In this document: positions 46,923 to 55,720 of the stretch, piece by piece | Layout of the letters: each line of letters opens with the position of its first letter | Position numbering within the stretch: position 1 is the first letter of the stretch | Assembly (NCBI GenBank): GCA_021740915.1 | Contig: JAIOYW010000002.1 | Location: forward strand, 293,454-357,453 | From: Ignavibacteriales bacterium | GTDB taxonomy: Bacteria; Bacteroidota; Ignavibacteria; Ignavibacteriales; Melioribacteraceae | Reading direction: 5' to 3' | Length of the DNA stretch: 64,000 nucleotides | Position numbers and translations under genes: made by a program | The notes under the pieces: generated by a model | Told to the model about the DNA's origin: nothing | The model's input: only the letters and a program-made list of their open reading frames with translations | Databases searched by the model: none

Positions 46923-47765
46923 ATGACCGATCAGGCTAAACAAATCGCTCGTGAAAGTAAAAGCAGTTTTTATTATGCTTTTTCTTTATTGCCGGCTCTC
47001 AAAAGAGATGCCATGAATACGGTTTATGCTTTCTGCCGGAAAACAGATGACATTGTTGATCAGAATGATGAGTCTGATGATCTTAAATATGCAAGACTCC
47101 ACAAATGGAGAGTAGAATTTGAAAAAGCCTTCAAGGGAAACTCCGAATACCCCCTCCTCAATAAATTGACAAATATTATAATTCAATTCAATATTCCTGT
47201 CGAACCTTTCTTTGAATTAATCAAAGGAATGGAGATGGATTTGCAGAAAAAAAGATACGTCTCATTCGAAGATCTTGTGGAATATTGTTATATGGTAGCT
47301 TCTACCGTTGGGTTGATGTGTATTGAAATCTTCGGTTATAAAAATAAATCAGCCAAAGATTATGCAATCAATCTTGGTCTGGCAATGCAGTTGACTAATA
47401 TTATAAGGGATGTTAAAACTGACATAGATAATGACAGGATTTATATTCCGGAAAGCGACATGATAAAATTCGGCTACAAAGAATCGGATCTTCGTGATGC
47501 GGTATATAATAAAAACTTCACAGAACTTATGAACTTTGAAGCAATTCGGGCTCATCATTTTTTCGAAAAAGCCAATTCGTCCCTCGACTTTGAGGATAAG
47601 CCTTCAATGTTTGCTGCCCGGGCAATGCAGCATATCTATTACAGACTTCTATTAAGATTGGAAAATGAAAATTTTAATGTTTTCGGAAAAAAAATCAGTG
47701 TGTCCCCACTGGAAAAGACATCGATAGCAGTTGGTGTCTGGGCAAAGTACAGCCTGGTTTACTAA
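46923..47765 (+). CDS. hpnD: Presqualene diphosphate synthase HpnD
   Basis: 280 residues, same superfamily. Joins two farnesyl diphosphates into presqualene diphosphate. Motifs: SFYYAFSLLPALKRDAMNTVYAFCRKTDDIVD, YCYMVASTVGLMCIEIFG, LTNIIRDVKTDIDNDRIYIP. These are shared with phytoene synthase, but the HpnC and HpnE neighbours support squalene synthesis. Two bases after hpnC. Confidence 0.88.
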   Translation: MTDQAKQIARESKSSFYYAFSLLPALKRDAMNTVYAFCRKTDDIVDQNDESDDLKYARLHKWRVEFEKAFKGNSEYPLLNKLTNIIIQFNIPVEPFFELIKGMEMDLQKKRYVSFEDLVEYCYMVASTVGLMCIEIFGYKNKSAKDYAINLGLAMQLTNIIRDVKTDIDNDRIYIPESDMIKFGYKESDLRDAVYNKNFTELMNFEAIRAHHFFEKANSSLDFEDKPSMFAARAMQHIYYRLLLRLENENFNVFGKKISVSPLEKTSIAVGVWAKYSLVY

Positions 47766-47772
47766 TTCCTCC

Positions 47773-49062
47773 ATGAAACATGCAGTTATTATTGGCAGCG
47801 GATTCGCCGGATCGGCGGCGGCTGTCAGACTAGTCTCAAACGGTGTGAAAGTAACTTTGCTCGAGGGCTCTCCAAGAGTTGGCGGTCGTGCATCATCTTT
47901 TTTTGATCATAAATTTGGTGCTGAGATTGACAATGGTCAGCATCTGTTAATGAGCTGCTACACAAACACAATTGACTTTCTTAACACCATTGAGAGTATT
48001 GGTTTACTGGAATTTCAGGATAAACTTAATATTCCCTATGTAAGCAAAGTTAAATATTCAAGACTTTATATCCGTTCTAATCTTTATCCATTTAATCTCA
48101 TATCCGCAGTTCTCAGATTTGATGCCGTAAAACTAAGATCACGAATTGGAATACTTTTTCTAATGTCCATTCTTCCCCTTATCAGTGCCGGAAAAAGCGT
48201 AAATAAAAATGTTAGAAGCCTGCTGCATAGGTTCAAACAAACGGATGAGGCAATAAGAGCATTCTGGGAGCCTCTCTGTATCTCCATCATGAACACAGAA
48301 ATTATTGATGCTTCAGCCTATTCATTTATCAATGTGCTAAAAGTAATTTTTCTCAGAGGAAATAATAACATAAAATTAGTATTCGCTAAGGCAGGTCTGT
48401 CGCAAATACTTGGTGAACCCGTGTTAGATTTTCTAAATAAAAATAGACATAATATCTTTTTATCAGATCGACTAAAAAGTTTTAAGTCTGCAGAAAACAA
48501 TATTACAGAACTGATACTCGATTCGGGAATTATAAAAGATTTTGACTATGTTATCTTCACTGGAAATATGGGTGATGCCGCAAAATTATTTGACTTGAAA
48601 TTTATCCGAGGATATTTGCCGGAATATTCGCCAATCATTACTGTTCATATTTCACTCGAAAATAATCCATTTACAGAGAAGATTTACGGATTGATCGGGT
48701 CCACTTTCCATTGGTTATTCTGTCATAATAATCATATATCTGTCGTATCGAGTTCTTGTTCCAAATTGTCTGCAGAACCAGTTGAGGCAATATTTTCAAT
48801 ACTTTGTGATGAATTGGAACTTTACTTTACTTTTTTTGACCGGGGGCTTGTGAACTCGTACCGCGTTATAAAAGAAAAACGTGCAACATTAAAAATTACG
48901 CCGGAAAGCATATCCGCAAGAAAACAAAAGTTCGAGCTTTACAATAATTTGATATTCGCAGGAGACTGGACATATCCTGATTTTCCTTGTACTATTGAGA
49001 GTGCGGTGATAAGTGGTAACCTTGCAGCAGCGAAAATACTTGACAGTATAAAAAAATATTGA
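47773..49062 (+). CDS. hpnE: Hydroxysqualene dehydroxylase HpnE
   Basis: 429-residue FAD-dependent oxidoreductase of the phytoene-desaturase/amine-oxidase type, which reduces hydroxysqualene to squalene. Dinucleotide fold at the N-terminus: VIIGSGFAGSAAAVRLVSNGVKVTLLEGSPRVGGRASSF, followed by DNGQHLLMSCY typical of HpnE; C-terminal FAGDWTYPDFPCTIESAVISG. Start at 47773, seven bases after the hpnD stop; the frame to 47731 overlaps hpnD. Completes the three-enzyme route from farnesyl diphosphate; squalene-hopene cyclase is not in the window. Confidence 0.88.
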   Translation: MKHAVIIGSGFAGSAAAVRLVSNGVKVTLLEGSPRVGGRASSFFDHKFGAEIDNGQHLLMSCYTNTIDFLNTIESIGLLEFQDKLNIPYVSKVKYSRLYIRSNLYPFNLISAVLRFDAVKLRSRIGILFLMSILPLISAGKSVNKNVRSLLHRFKQTDEAIRAFWEPLCISIMNTEIIDASAYSFINVLKVIFLRGNNNIKLVFAKAGLSQILGEPVLDFLNKNRHNIFLSDRLKSFKSAENNITELILDSGIIKDFDYVIFTGNMGDAAKLFDLKFIRGYLPEYSPIITVHISLENNPFTEKIYGLIGSTFHWLFCHNNHISVVSSSCSKLSAEPVEAIFSILCDELELYFTFFDRGLVNSYRVIKEKRATLKITPESISARKQKFELYNNLIFAGDWTYPDFPCTIESAVISGNLAAAKILDSIKKY

Positions 49063-49141
49063 TTATTTCATATTTTCAGTTGATATTATCCGAATATATA
49101 GATAATTTAAAATATTCTATAACCAATCATTTGGAGGATTA

Positions 49142-50443
49142 ATGGCAGGACTCAAAGATAAGTTATATTCAAAAATTCAGGAATGGAGACCAAGAACCAC
49201 CCGACTCTTGAAAGAGTATGGCGACGTCAAAGTTGACGATGTGACAATTTCGCAGATAATCGGAGGAATGAGAGATATTAAATGCCTAACTACTGATATT
49301 TCTTATCTGGATCCTATGGAAGGTATTAGATTTCGCGGATTCACAATCCCGGAAGTTTTGGAAAAACTGCCAAAAGTTCCCGGCAGTGAGATGCCTTACG
49401 TTGAAGGATTTTATTACCTTCTCCTTACTGGTGATTTACCAACTGATGAGGATATTAAAGAAGTTGCCAGCGAATTCAGGAAACGTCAGGAAGTTCCTCT
49501 TTATGTAATTGATATCCTTAGAACAATGCCCAGAGATACTCATCCGATGACAATGCTCTCAGCGGCTGTTGTTGCGATGCAGAGAGAATCTATTTTTGCA
49601 AGAGATTATCATAAACTCAACAAAATGGATTACTGGGATGCGACATATGAGGATTCTTTAAATCTTTTAGCGAAACTCCCGCAGATTGCTGCATATATTT
49701 ATCGTATGAAATACAAAGGCGATACGATTATCTATCCTGACAAGGATCTTGATATGGGTGGAAATTTTGCTCATATGATGGGAATCGATACACCATACGA
49801 TGATATCTCGAGACTGTATTTTATTCTGCACAGCGACCATGAAAGCGGAAACGTAAGCGCCCATACCGGCCACCTTATTGCAAGCGCTCTTTCTGATATT
49901 TATTATGCAACTTCTGGAATGATCAACGGATTGGCAGGTCCTTTGCACGGTCTCGCCAATCAGGAAGTGCTTGCCTGGATTCAGGATGTGATACATTCAA
50001 TGGACGGAAAAATTCCCAACGAAGAAGAGATGAAAACTTTCGTTTGGAATACTCTTAAATCAGGAAAGGTCATACCTGGTTTCGGACATGCAGTTTTAAG
50101 AAAAACAGATCCAAGATACACTGCACAGAGAGAATTCTGTCTCAAATATCTGCAGGGCGATCCAATCTTCAAATTTGTTGACCTGCTTTATAAAGTTGTG
50201 CCTCCGATACTTCTCGAACAGGGCAAAGCTAAAAATCCATGGCCGAATGTGGATGCACAGTCGGGAGTTATTCAGTGGTACTATGGCGTTAGAGAATACG
50301 ATTTCTATACAGTGATGTTTGCAGTTGGAAGAGCTCTTGGTGTTACTGCGAATATTATCTGGGGTCGCGCTCTCGGTTATCCGCTCGAAAGACCTAAATC
50401 ATTAACAACTGAAATGCTTGAGAAAGCAGCAGGTATAGTTTGA
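49142..50443 (+). CDS. gltA: Citrate synthase
   Basis: 433 residues with a TTGGAGGA ribosome-binding site. TCA-cycle entry: acetyl-CoA plus oxaloacetate to citrate. Sequence is of the eukaryotic-like (mitochondrial-type) citrate synthase: catalytic His in HSDHESGNVSAHTGH and in GPLHGLANQEV, catalytic Asp in NVDAQSGV, plus GFGHAVLRKTDPR. Length and the short N-terminus fit the bacterial versions of this type rather than the E. coli allosteric form. Followed by a strong terminator. Confidence 0.95.
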   Translation: MAGLKDKLYSKIQEWRPRTTRLLKEYGDVKVDDVTISQIIGGMRDIKCLTTDISYLDPMEGIRFRGFTIPEVLEKLPKVPGSEMPYVEGFYYLLLTGDLPTDEDIKEVASEFRKRQEVPLYVIDILRTMPRDTHPMTMLSAAVVAMQRESIFARDYHKLNKMDYWDATYEDSLNLLAKLPQIAAYIYRMKYKGDTIIYPDKDLDMGGNFAHMMGIDTPYDDISRLYFILHSDHESGNVSAHTGHLIASALSDIYYATSGMINGLAGPLHGLANQEVLAWIQDVIHSMDGKIPNEEEMKTFVWNTLKSGKVIPGFGHAVLRKTDPRYTAQREFCLKYLQGDPIFKFVDLLYKVVPPILLEQGKAKNPWPNVDAQSGVIQWYYGVREYDFYTVMFAVGRALGVTANIIWGRALGYPLERPKSLTTEMLEKAAGIV

Positions 50444-50478
50444 TTTAAGGATCATTTCTGTTTATTGATCATTTTAAC

Positions 50479-50516
50479 AGGCTTCGGATTCATCGATCCG
50501 AAGCCTTTTTTATTTT
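50479..50516 (+). terminator. Intrinsic terminator of citrate synthase
   Basis: AGGCTTCGGAT-tcatcg-ATCCGAAGCCT, a perfect 11-base stem with a six-base loop followed by TTTTTATTTTA. It begins 35 bases after the stop codon. Confidence 0.95.
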
Positions 50517-50533
50517 ATGTGCGAAGATAATCG

Positions 50534-50541
50534 TAAATTTG
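50534..50541 (+). promoter_or_regulatory. Candidate -7 element of the large AMP-binding gene
   Basis: TAAATTTG matches the Bacteroidota TAnnTTTG consensus, lies between the citrate synthase terminator and the ATG at 50608, and would give a leader of about 60 bases. Single short motif, uncertain. Confidence 0.3.
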
Positions 50542-50607
50542 TCCGAAATATGAATCATGTTTTATTTATAGTCAGAAGCAATTATTATTATCAGGAAAGG
50601 TTTCAAA

Positions 50608-53600
50608 ATGACTAATAACTTTTCAACAATCAGTGAAAATCTCAAAGCAGGAAAATCCGCCTATTCGCCCTTAGATTTAAATAAGTTGATGGCTGAAATT
50701 CAACCTTTTCTCCTTGACTTAACATCAAAAATTGCTCCTTTCACCGCGGAGGAGATCACCGATTTACTTAATATCCTCGAACCTCTGATTGAGGGAGAGA
50801 TGGAAAGGGAATTTTGTGAAGCTCTTAGTCCTGAAACTGTAGCTGGAATTTTTGATAAATTATTAATTTCCGATGATACTACTGATACTGAAAAAGTTAT
50901 CCTCGCCTTCCTTGATATATTCCGTTTTTCGGAATTTCTTGTAAAAATTTATGGCATTTCAGGGTGGGATCAAAAGATTGAATTATTGATTGAAAAGAGC
51001 AATTACACATTTGGCAAATTATTCTCCAGAAGAGTTTCAAGATATAAAAACAAAACTTTGTTCTGTGTTCTGAATGGAAAGAATAAAGTAAATTATTCCT
51101 GGAATGAAGTTTCGAAAATTGTTGCAAATTACTCTCAATCGCTTAGCAATAATCTGAATAATAAGAATTCCCCGGTTGCTTTTTTACTTGAAAATTCTCC
51201 TGAAATGGCTTTTCTCGACCTTGCCTGTTTAACAAGCGGCATTGTAAATGTTATGATACCGGCTAATTCTGTACCTGCGCATATTGAGTTTATTTTAAAT
51301 AAGACTGCCTCGAACCTGATTTTCGTCCATGATGAGCAACAACTCTCCAAAATCAAATCGATAAGAAAAAATTTAAAACATTCACCTTTGGTTGTCCTTT
51401 TGCAGGGAAACAGTGCAGAAGAATGGGTGATTAATTTTCAAAAATTCTTACGAAAAACTGAAATGTCAGCGGACCCTAAAAGCACTATCCGGCAAACGAG
51501 TGATATGGCAACGGTGATGTTCACATCAGGAACAACAGGTGATCCGAAAGGAATTATTTTCTCTGATAAAAATATAGTCTATAAACGATTTTGCAGAGCT
51601 TTGGCAATACCAGAAATTGGAGATAATGATATCTTTCTTGCATACCTTCCGCTTTTTCATACTTTTGGCAGATACCTCGAGATGACCGGTTCGGTTTTTC
51701 TTGGTGCAGAATATGTTTTTATGGAAAACCCTGCTGTTGAAACTCTGATTGCAAACATGAAATTCGTAAAACCCTCTGTTTTTATCAGTATCCCCAAAAA
51801 ATGGTCACAGATTTACGAATATATTTCTTCCAAAACTGATCTGGAAACTGCAAGTCCGGCTGAAATCAGATTGGCACTTGAAAATGCAACCGGCGGGAAT
51901 CTAAAATGGGGATTATCCGCTGCAGGTTATCTCGATCCTGAAGTTTTCTTATTCATGCAGAATAATGGCGTGGAACTACTTAGCGGATTTGGAATGACCG
52001 AAGCAACCGGAGGGATCACAATGACACCTCCTGGTGAGTATGTTCGAAACTCGATCGGCAAACCCCTGCCGGGTATAAATATCAAATTGGGGGAAGATGG
52101 AGAATTACTGGTGAAAGGTGGTTATGTGATGAAGGGTTATTTTGGTGAAACTCCTTCAGAAACCTTTGATAATGATGGTTGGTTCCCAACCGGCGATATC
52201 ATGCGGATGGATAAGAACGGATATATTGAAATCATTGACCGAAAAAAAGAGATTTACAAAAATATTAAAGGGGAAACTATCGCCCCTCAAAAAATTGAGA
52301 ACTTTTTCAGGGATTTTGATTCGGTAAAACAAGTGTTTCTCGTCGGTGATCACCGTCCTTTTAATACGATACTCATTGTGCCTGAGATGGAAAATCTGAA
52401 TCCTGATCTCGATAATTTAGACAAAATCAGAGACTACTATTCTTCGATGGTTGTCGGAGTTAATCAGTTCCTTGCTCCATTCGAGCGTATTGTTGATTTT
52501 CGGATAGCAGACAGGACTTTTTCTGCCGAAATGGGAGAGCTCACACCAAAAGGAACTTATAAACGTAAAGTAATTGAAGCTAATTTTAAAGATACTATTG
52601 AGCAAATGTACCTTAAGCCATTCACTGAGCTGTATCCGGATAATATTCCTGTACGTCTGCCTAACTGGTTTCTCCGTGAAAAAGGCTGTCTTAGTACTGA
52701 TGTAATTTCCATTCCTGGTGAAATAGCCATCCCGAAATCAGGGATTTCACTGCTTGTTAAACGTTCCAGGCATAAGGATAAAAAAATAATCAAAATTGGA
52801 AGTTACTTATATGAAACTGATTATAAGACTGTTGACCTGCAGAATCTCCTTATCAATCCTTTATACTGGATTGGTAATAAGGAACTCGTAGATTTCTGCG
52901 GTGAGAGTATTGTTCAATGGTACAGAAATTCTAATCCGGACAAAAATCTTCGTGTTGTTGATACAGTCGGGAAAATGACCGCCAACCCGCACCTTATAGA
53001 GAACATGAATGAATTTATTGAATCTGAAGAGATATCTCTATGGGGCTTGCATAATGCGACTCTAATTCTTCAGATGCATGATATAAATTCAAATTTTCTG
53101 GCTGTCCGTTATCTGAAAAAGGTCTTACAGCATAAAAACTTACAAGCTTATAAAACAGCATTAAATATTACCCTTCGCCCATATATCAATGATAGTGTCC
53201 TGATCAGAAGAGAGATGTTCAAAGTGGCAGTGGTAAATAAAGCTGAAAGTATTAACAATCTTTTCAGACTTTACTTCGGTTTTAACGCAGATCTTTTAGA
53301 TGAAAATCTTACGCAATTTCTCGTGGAAGAGTTTAATGACCGTAACTTTGTACGTTCGATTGAAGAAACGATCGATTTAATTCTGCATGACAGTGAATTT
53401 GATAATCATCAAAATAAAATAATGTCATCACTGATACATTTGCTTGGCGCTTATGGAATACTCCACCCGACATCCTATGAGCTGATCAGACAGGTTTTTG
53501 TTAAATATCAGCTCCTTACTGAATTCCCGCATATTTCAGTGATTGCAGGAAACGAAAGGACAAGAATGCGTGAAGGATTCCGTGGCTGGCTGGGTGAAAA

Positions 53601-55365
53601 CCATGATATTGCAGTGGATATTGAAACCGGCGAAGAGTACCGATGGAGAGATGTTATGATCTTTGAACAGGATATTGATCCTGATGATAAAGATCGTATT
53701 ACAGGTGTTATTACTAAAACTGCAGTTTTACGTGAAGCGATTTTTCTTTTAAGTGATGCCAAAATAATTATGCTCGCAAACATTCCTCCCGGTGGTGTGT
53801 GGGTTAGTCATTTGCGCACTTATCACGACAAGGTTGTTTACAGAGTTTCTGTGCAGACAAGAATGCAGGGATCATTTGAATTTGTATTAAATCTTAATAA
53901 AAAACTTAGTGTTGCAAAGGTCAGGGAAGAGGTAAACTGGCTAATTCTTGCCGGGTCAAGACATTTTATGCATGAATTGGTTGAAGATTTTGGCGGTTAT
54001 TGGGAGGATTTTGACCTCTGGAGCGGCAAATTTGTTGCCGGTGATACAGTTGATAGATATTTGCAGAGGGAACTTAAAAGACAGGATGAATCGAGTACCG
54101 AAAAAATTGCCCATCTATGGCCTTTCTTCGTCTGGAATGCTTCAGCTGCTTTTTTTAATTTTTGGAAACTGACCGGCTACAGATTGAAACTGGGCGACTG
54201 CTCTCCTGGCAATTTTATTATTGCTCCTCATGACTATCAGTCAGGAACAAAAGTGGTATCTTTTTCGGAGCGTGAAGCCTATTCAAACATTGCCGAATTA
54301 TTCCAGTATTTTATGAAAAATTTTGTTTCTGCAGTCGAAAAAAATTATCCCTCTATTATCAACCGGCATATAACCAATTATGTTTTCTCTGGACTTATCA
54401 ATACTGAAGGAGAACGAAAGGGTTTGGAAATACTCTCTCATCTGAAACAGCATCTGATAAAAAATACGTCTGAGTTATCCTCTGAAATTATGCCCGATCT
54501 CGATTCCTATCTGGATAAAGTTACAACCGATGGTTTTATTCCCAAGCAATTATATTTTTCAATAAAGCGTTTCCACAGATGGTTCAAACTCAATTCTGAA
54601 GCCTCTTTTGAAGCTCAGGCAGAAATGCTCAATGATCTTTACTCTACATACCAACTTACCAAACTTGATGAATCCTATCCTGGATCAAGACTGAGATTTT
54701 TCCTCGACACAATATTTACTCAGTCTTCTCAAAGCCTGATAAATTCAATGAAAGAAATATTTAAGAAGTACCGAACAAATACTATTCAGCAGGATGAATT
54801 TCGTGTGCATCTGAGTGCACTCGAAAACGAATTTGAACTCAGCGACAGAGAAAAATACTTTATTACAAGGTTGAGTTACCCACACCTGCGCCCGGGTGAT
54901 ACAGCGGCATTGCTTGCCGCCAGCAGTGAGGGATTTAATAAGACTAATCTTGTTGTAAAATATGAAGATTATGAGGGCGAAACATTTTATATAAGGCAGC
55001 CGATATCTCCAAAAGAAATCTCTAAATTGCATCAATTATTTCAGGAAGTGAACTTGGATATCAGTTTTAAACCCGAACATGAATTCCTTGTAGCTGTTTC
55101 TGAGAGGGGTTTTATCATTGGCGGACTTTTCTACTCGTTCACGGACGCTCAAACTGTATTTATGGATAAAATAGTTGTCGCAGGAAGGTACAGGAAAAAA
55201 GGCATCAGCGATAAACTGATGAATGAACTCTTCAACAGATTACCTGGTGCAGGAGTTACCTTTGTTACAACAGGTTTTTTCCGTCCTGAATATTTCTACA
55301 GGTTCGGTTTTAAAATTGAAAGAAAATACTCCGGTCTTGTTAAAACACTGACTACCGAAAATTGA
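50608..55365 (+). CDS. Giant AMP-binding synthetase / kinase-like / GNAT fusion protein
   Basis: 1585 residues, AGGAAAGG before the ATG. Residues 1-140 are a helical N-terminal region. Residues about 140-680 are a full acyl-CoA-synthetase-type adenylation domain: FTSGTTGDPKG (near 308), AYLPLFHTFGR, SGFGMTEATGG, GWFPTGDIMRMDKNGYIEIIDRKKE, so long-chain-acyl-type. Residues about 690-1060 are helical, HEAT-like, unrecognised. Residues about 1065-1260 resemble a kinase/aminoglycoside-phosphotransferase fold: FVAGDTVDRYL and LGDCSPGNFII (Asp1197, Asn1202) where HGDxxxxN is usual. The last about 110 residues are a GNAT acyltransferase with acetyl-CoA loop RYRKKGI. Kinase-likeness and HEAT are inference; adenylation and GNAT are solid. 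Substrate unknown. Confidence 0.85.
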   Translation: MTNNFSTISENLKAGKSAYSPLDLNKLMAEIQPFLLDLTSKIAPFTAEEITDLLNILEPLIEGEMEREFCEALSPETVAGIFDKLLISDDTTDTEKVILAFLDIFRFSEFLVKIYGISGWDQKIELLIEKSNYTFGKLFSRRVSRYKNKTLFCVLNGKNKVNYSWNEVSKIVANYSQSLSNNLNNKNSPVAFLLENSPEMAFLDLACLTSGIVNVMIPANSVPAHIEFILNKTASNLIFVHDEQQLSKIKSIRKNLKHSPLVVLLQGNSAEEWVINFQKFLRKTEMSADPKSTIRQTSDMATVMFTSGTTGDPKGIIFSDKNIVYKRFCRALAIPEIGDNDIFLAYLPLFHTFGRYLEMTGSVFLGAEYVFMENPAVETLIANMKFVKPSVFISIPKKWSQIYEYISSKTDLETASPAEIRLALENATGGNLKWGLSAAGYLDPEVFLFMQNNGVELLSGFGMTEATGGITMTPPGEYVRNSIGKPLPGINIKLGEDGELLVKGGYVMKGYFGETPSETFDNDGWFPTGDIMRMDKNGYIEIIDRKKEIYKNIKGETIAPQKIENFFRDFDSVKQVFLVGDHRPFNTILIVPEMENLNPDLDNLDKIRDYYSSMVVGVNQFLAPFERIVDFRIADRTFSAEMGELTPKGTYKRKVIEANFKDTIEQMYLKPFTELYPDNIPVRLPNWFLREKGCLSTDVISIPGEIAIPKSGISLLVKRSRHKDKKIIKIGSYLYETDYKTVDLQNLLINPLYWIGNKELVDFCGESIVQWYRNSNPDKNLRVVDTVGKMTANPHLIENMNEFIESEEISLWGLHNATLILQMHDINSNFLAVRYLKKVLQHKNLQAYKTALNITLRPYINDSVLIRREMFKVAVVNKAESINNLFRLYFGFNADLLDENLTQFLVEEFNDRNFVRSIEETIDLILHDSEFDNHQNKIMSSLIHLLGAYGILHPTSYELIRQVFVKYQLLTEFPHISVIAGNERTRMREGFRGWLGENHDIAVDIETGEEYRWRDVMIFEQDIDPDDKDRITGVITKTAVLREAIFLLSDAKIIMLANIPPGGVWVSHLRTYHDKVVYRVSVQTRMQGSFEFVLNLNKKLSVAKVREEVNWLILAGSRHFMHELVEDFGGYWEDFDLWSGKFVAGDTVDRYLQRELKRQDESSTEKIAHLWPFFVWNASAAFFNFWKLTGYRLKLGDCSPGNFIIAPHDYQSGTKVVSFSEREAYSNIAELFQYFMKNFVSAVEKNYPSIINRHITNYVFSGLINTEGERKGLEILSHLKQHLIKNTSELSSEIMPDLDSYLDKVTTDGFIPKQLYFSIKRFHRWFKLNSEASFEAQAEMLNDLYSTYQLTKLDESYPGSRLRFFLDTIFTQSSQSLINSMKEIFKKYRTNTIQQDEFRVHLSALENEFELSDREKYFITRLSYPHLRPGDTAALLAASSEGFNKTNLVVKYEDYEGETFYIRQPISPKEISKLHQLFQEVNLDISFKPEHEFLVAVSERGFIIGGLFYSFTDAQTVFMDKIVVAGRYRKKGISDKLMNELFNRLPGAGVTFVTTGFFRPEYFYRFGFKIERKYSGLVKTLTTEN

Positions 55366-55720
55366 AAATTTGTCGGATAGGAGCCTTTAAAGCGGGATAA
55401 TTCTGAGATTAACTATGAATAATTCCTGAAAATCTTAGAATCATAAGTTAAGAATCGAGTTGTACTCACTTCAAAGATTAATTTTTTGTGATACAGAGCA
55501 CATTTCTACACCATTTCCAATATTTTTTCGGGAACTTTTTGGTTATTGGAAAATTTTCATTATAAGATAATACTTTACAGACTTTTTTCACTCAGGCAAA
55601 TTTCATTAAAAATATACTAATTCTGAGCGATAAATTGACATGTTGACCGATTTTAAGTATATTAAAAATCAGCAATTGGTGAGCTAAGTAAAATATTTTA
55701 TAAACATATAAGGAGTATTG
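55366..55720. other. AT-rich region upstream of the FN3/T9SS gene
   Basis: 355 bp without an open frame. Contains a good sigma-70-like promoter (below) close to the downstream gene. No convincing terminator for the gene ending at 55365 was found. Confidence 0.5.
55635..55663 (+). promoter_or_regulatory. Sigma-70-like promoter of the FN3 repeat gene
   Basis: TTGACA (55635-55640), 17-base spacer, TATATT (55658-55663), 57 bases before the ATG at 55721. A near-perfect match to the E. coli-type consensus; in a Bacteroidota-like host the classical consensus is unusual, so it may belong to a lineage with a more standard primary sigma factor. Confidence 0.55.

Noticed and set aside
46923..47765. Phytoene synthase (carotenoid) as product of the 280-residue gene
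   Set aside because: Adjacent HpnC- and HpnE-like genes in the order C-D-E favour presqualene diphosphate synthase.
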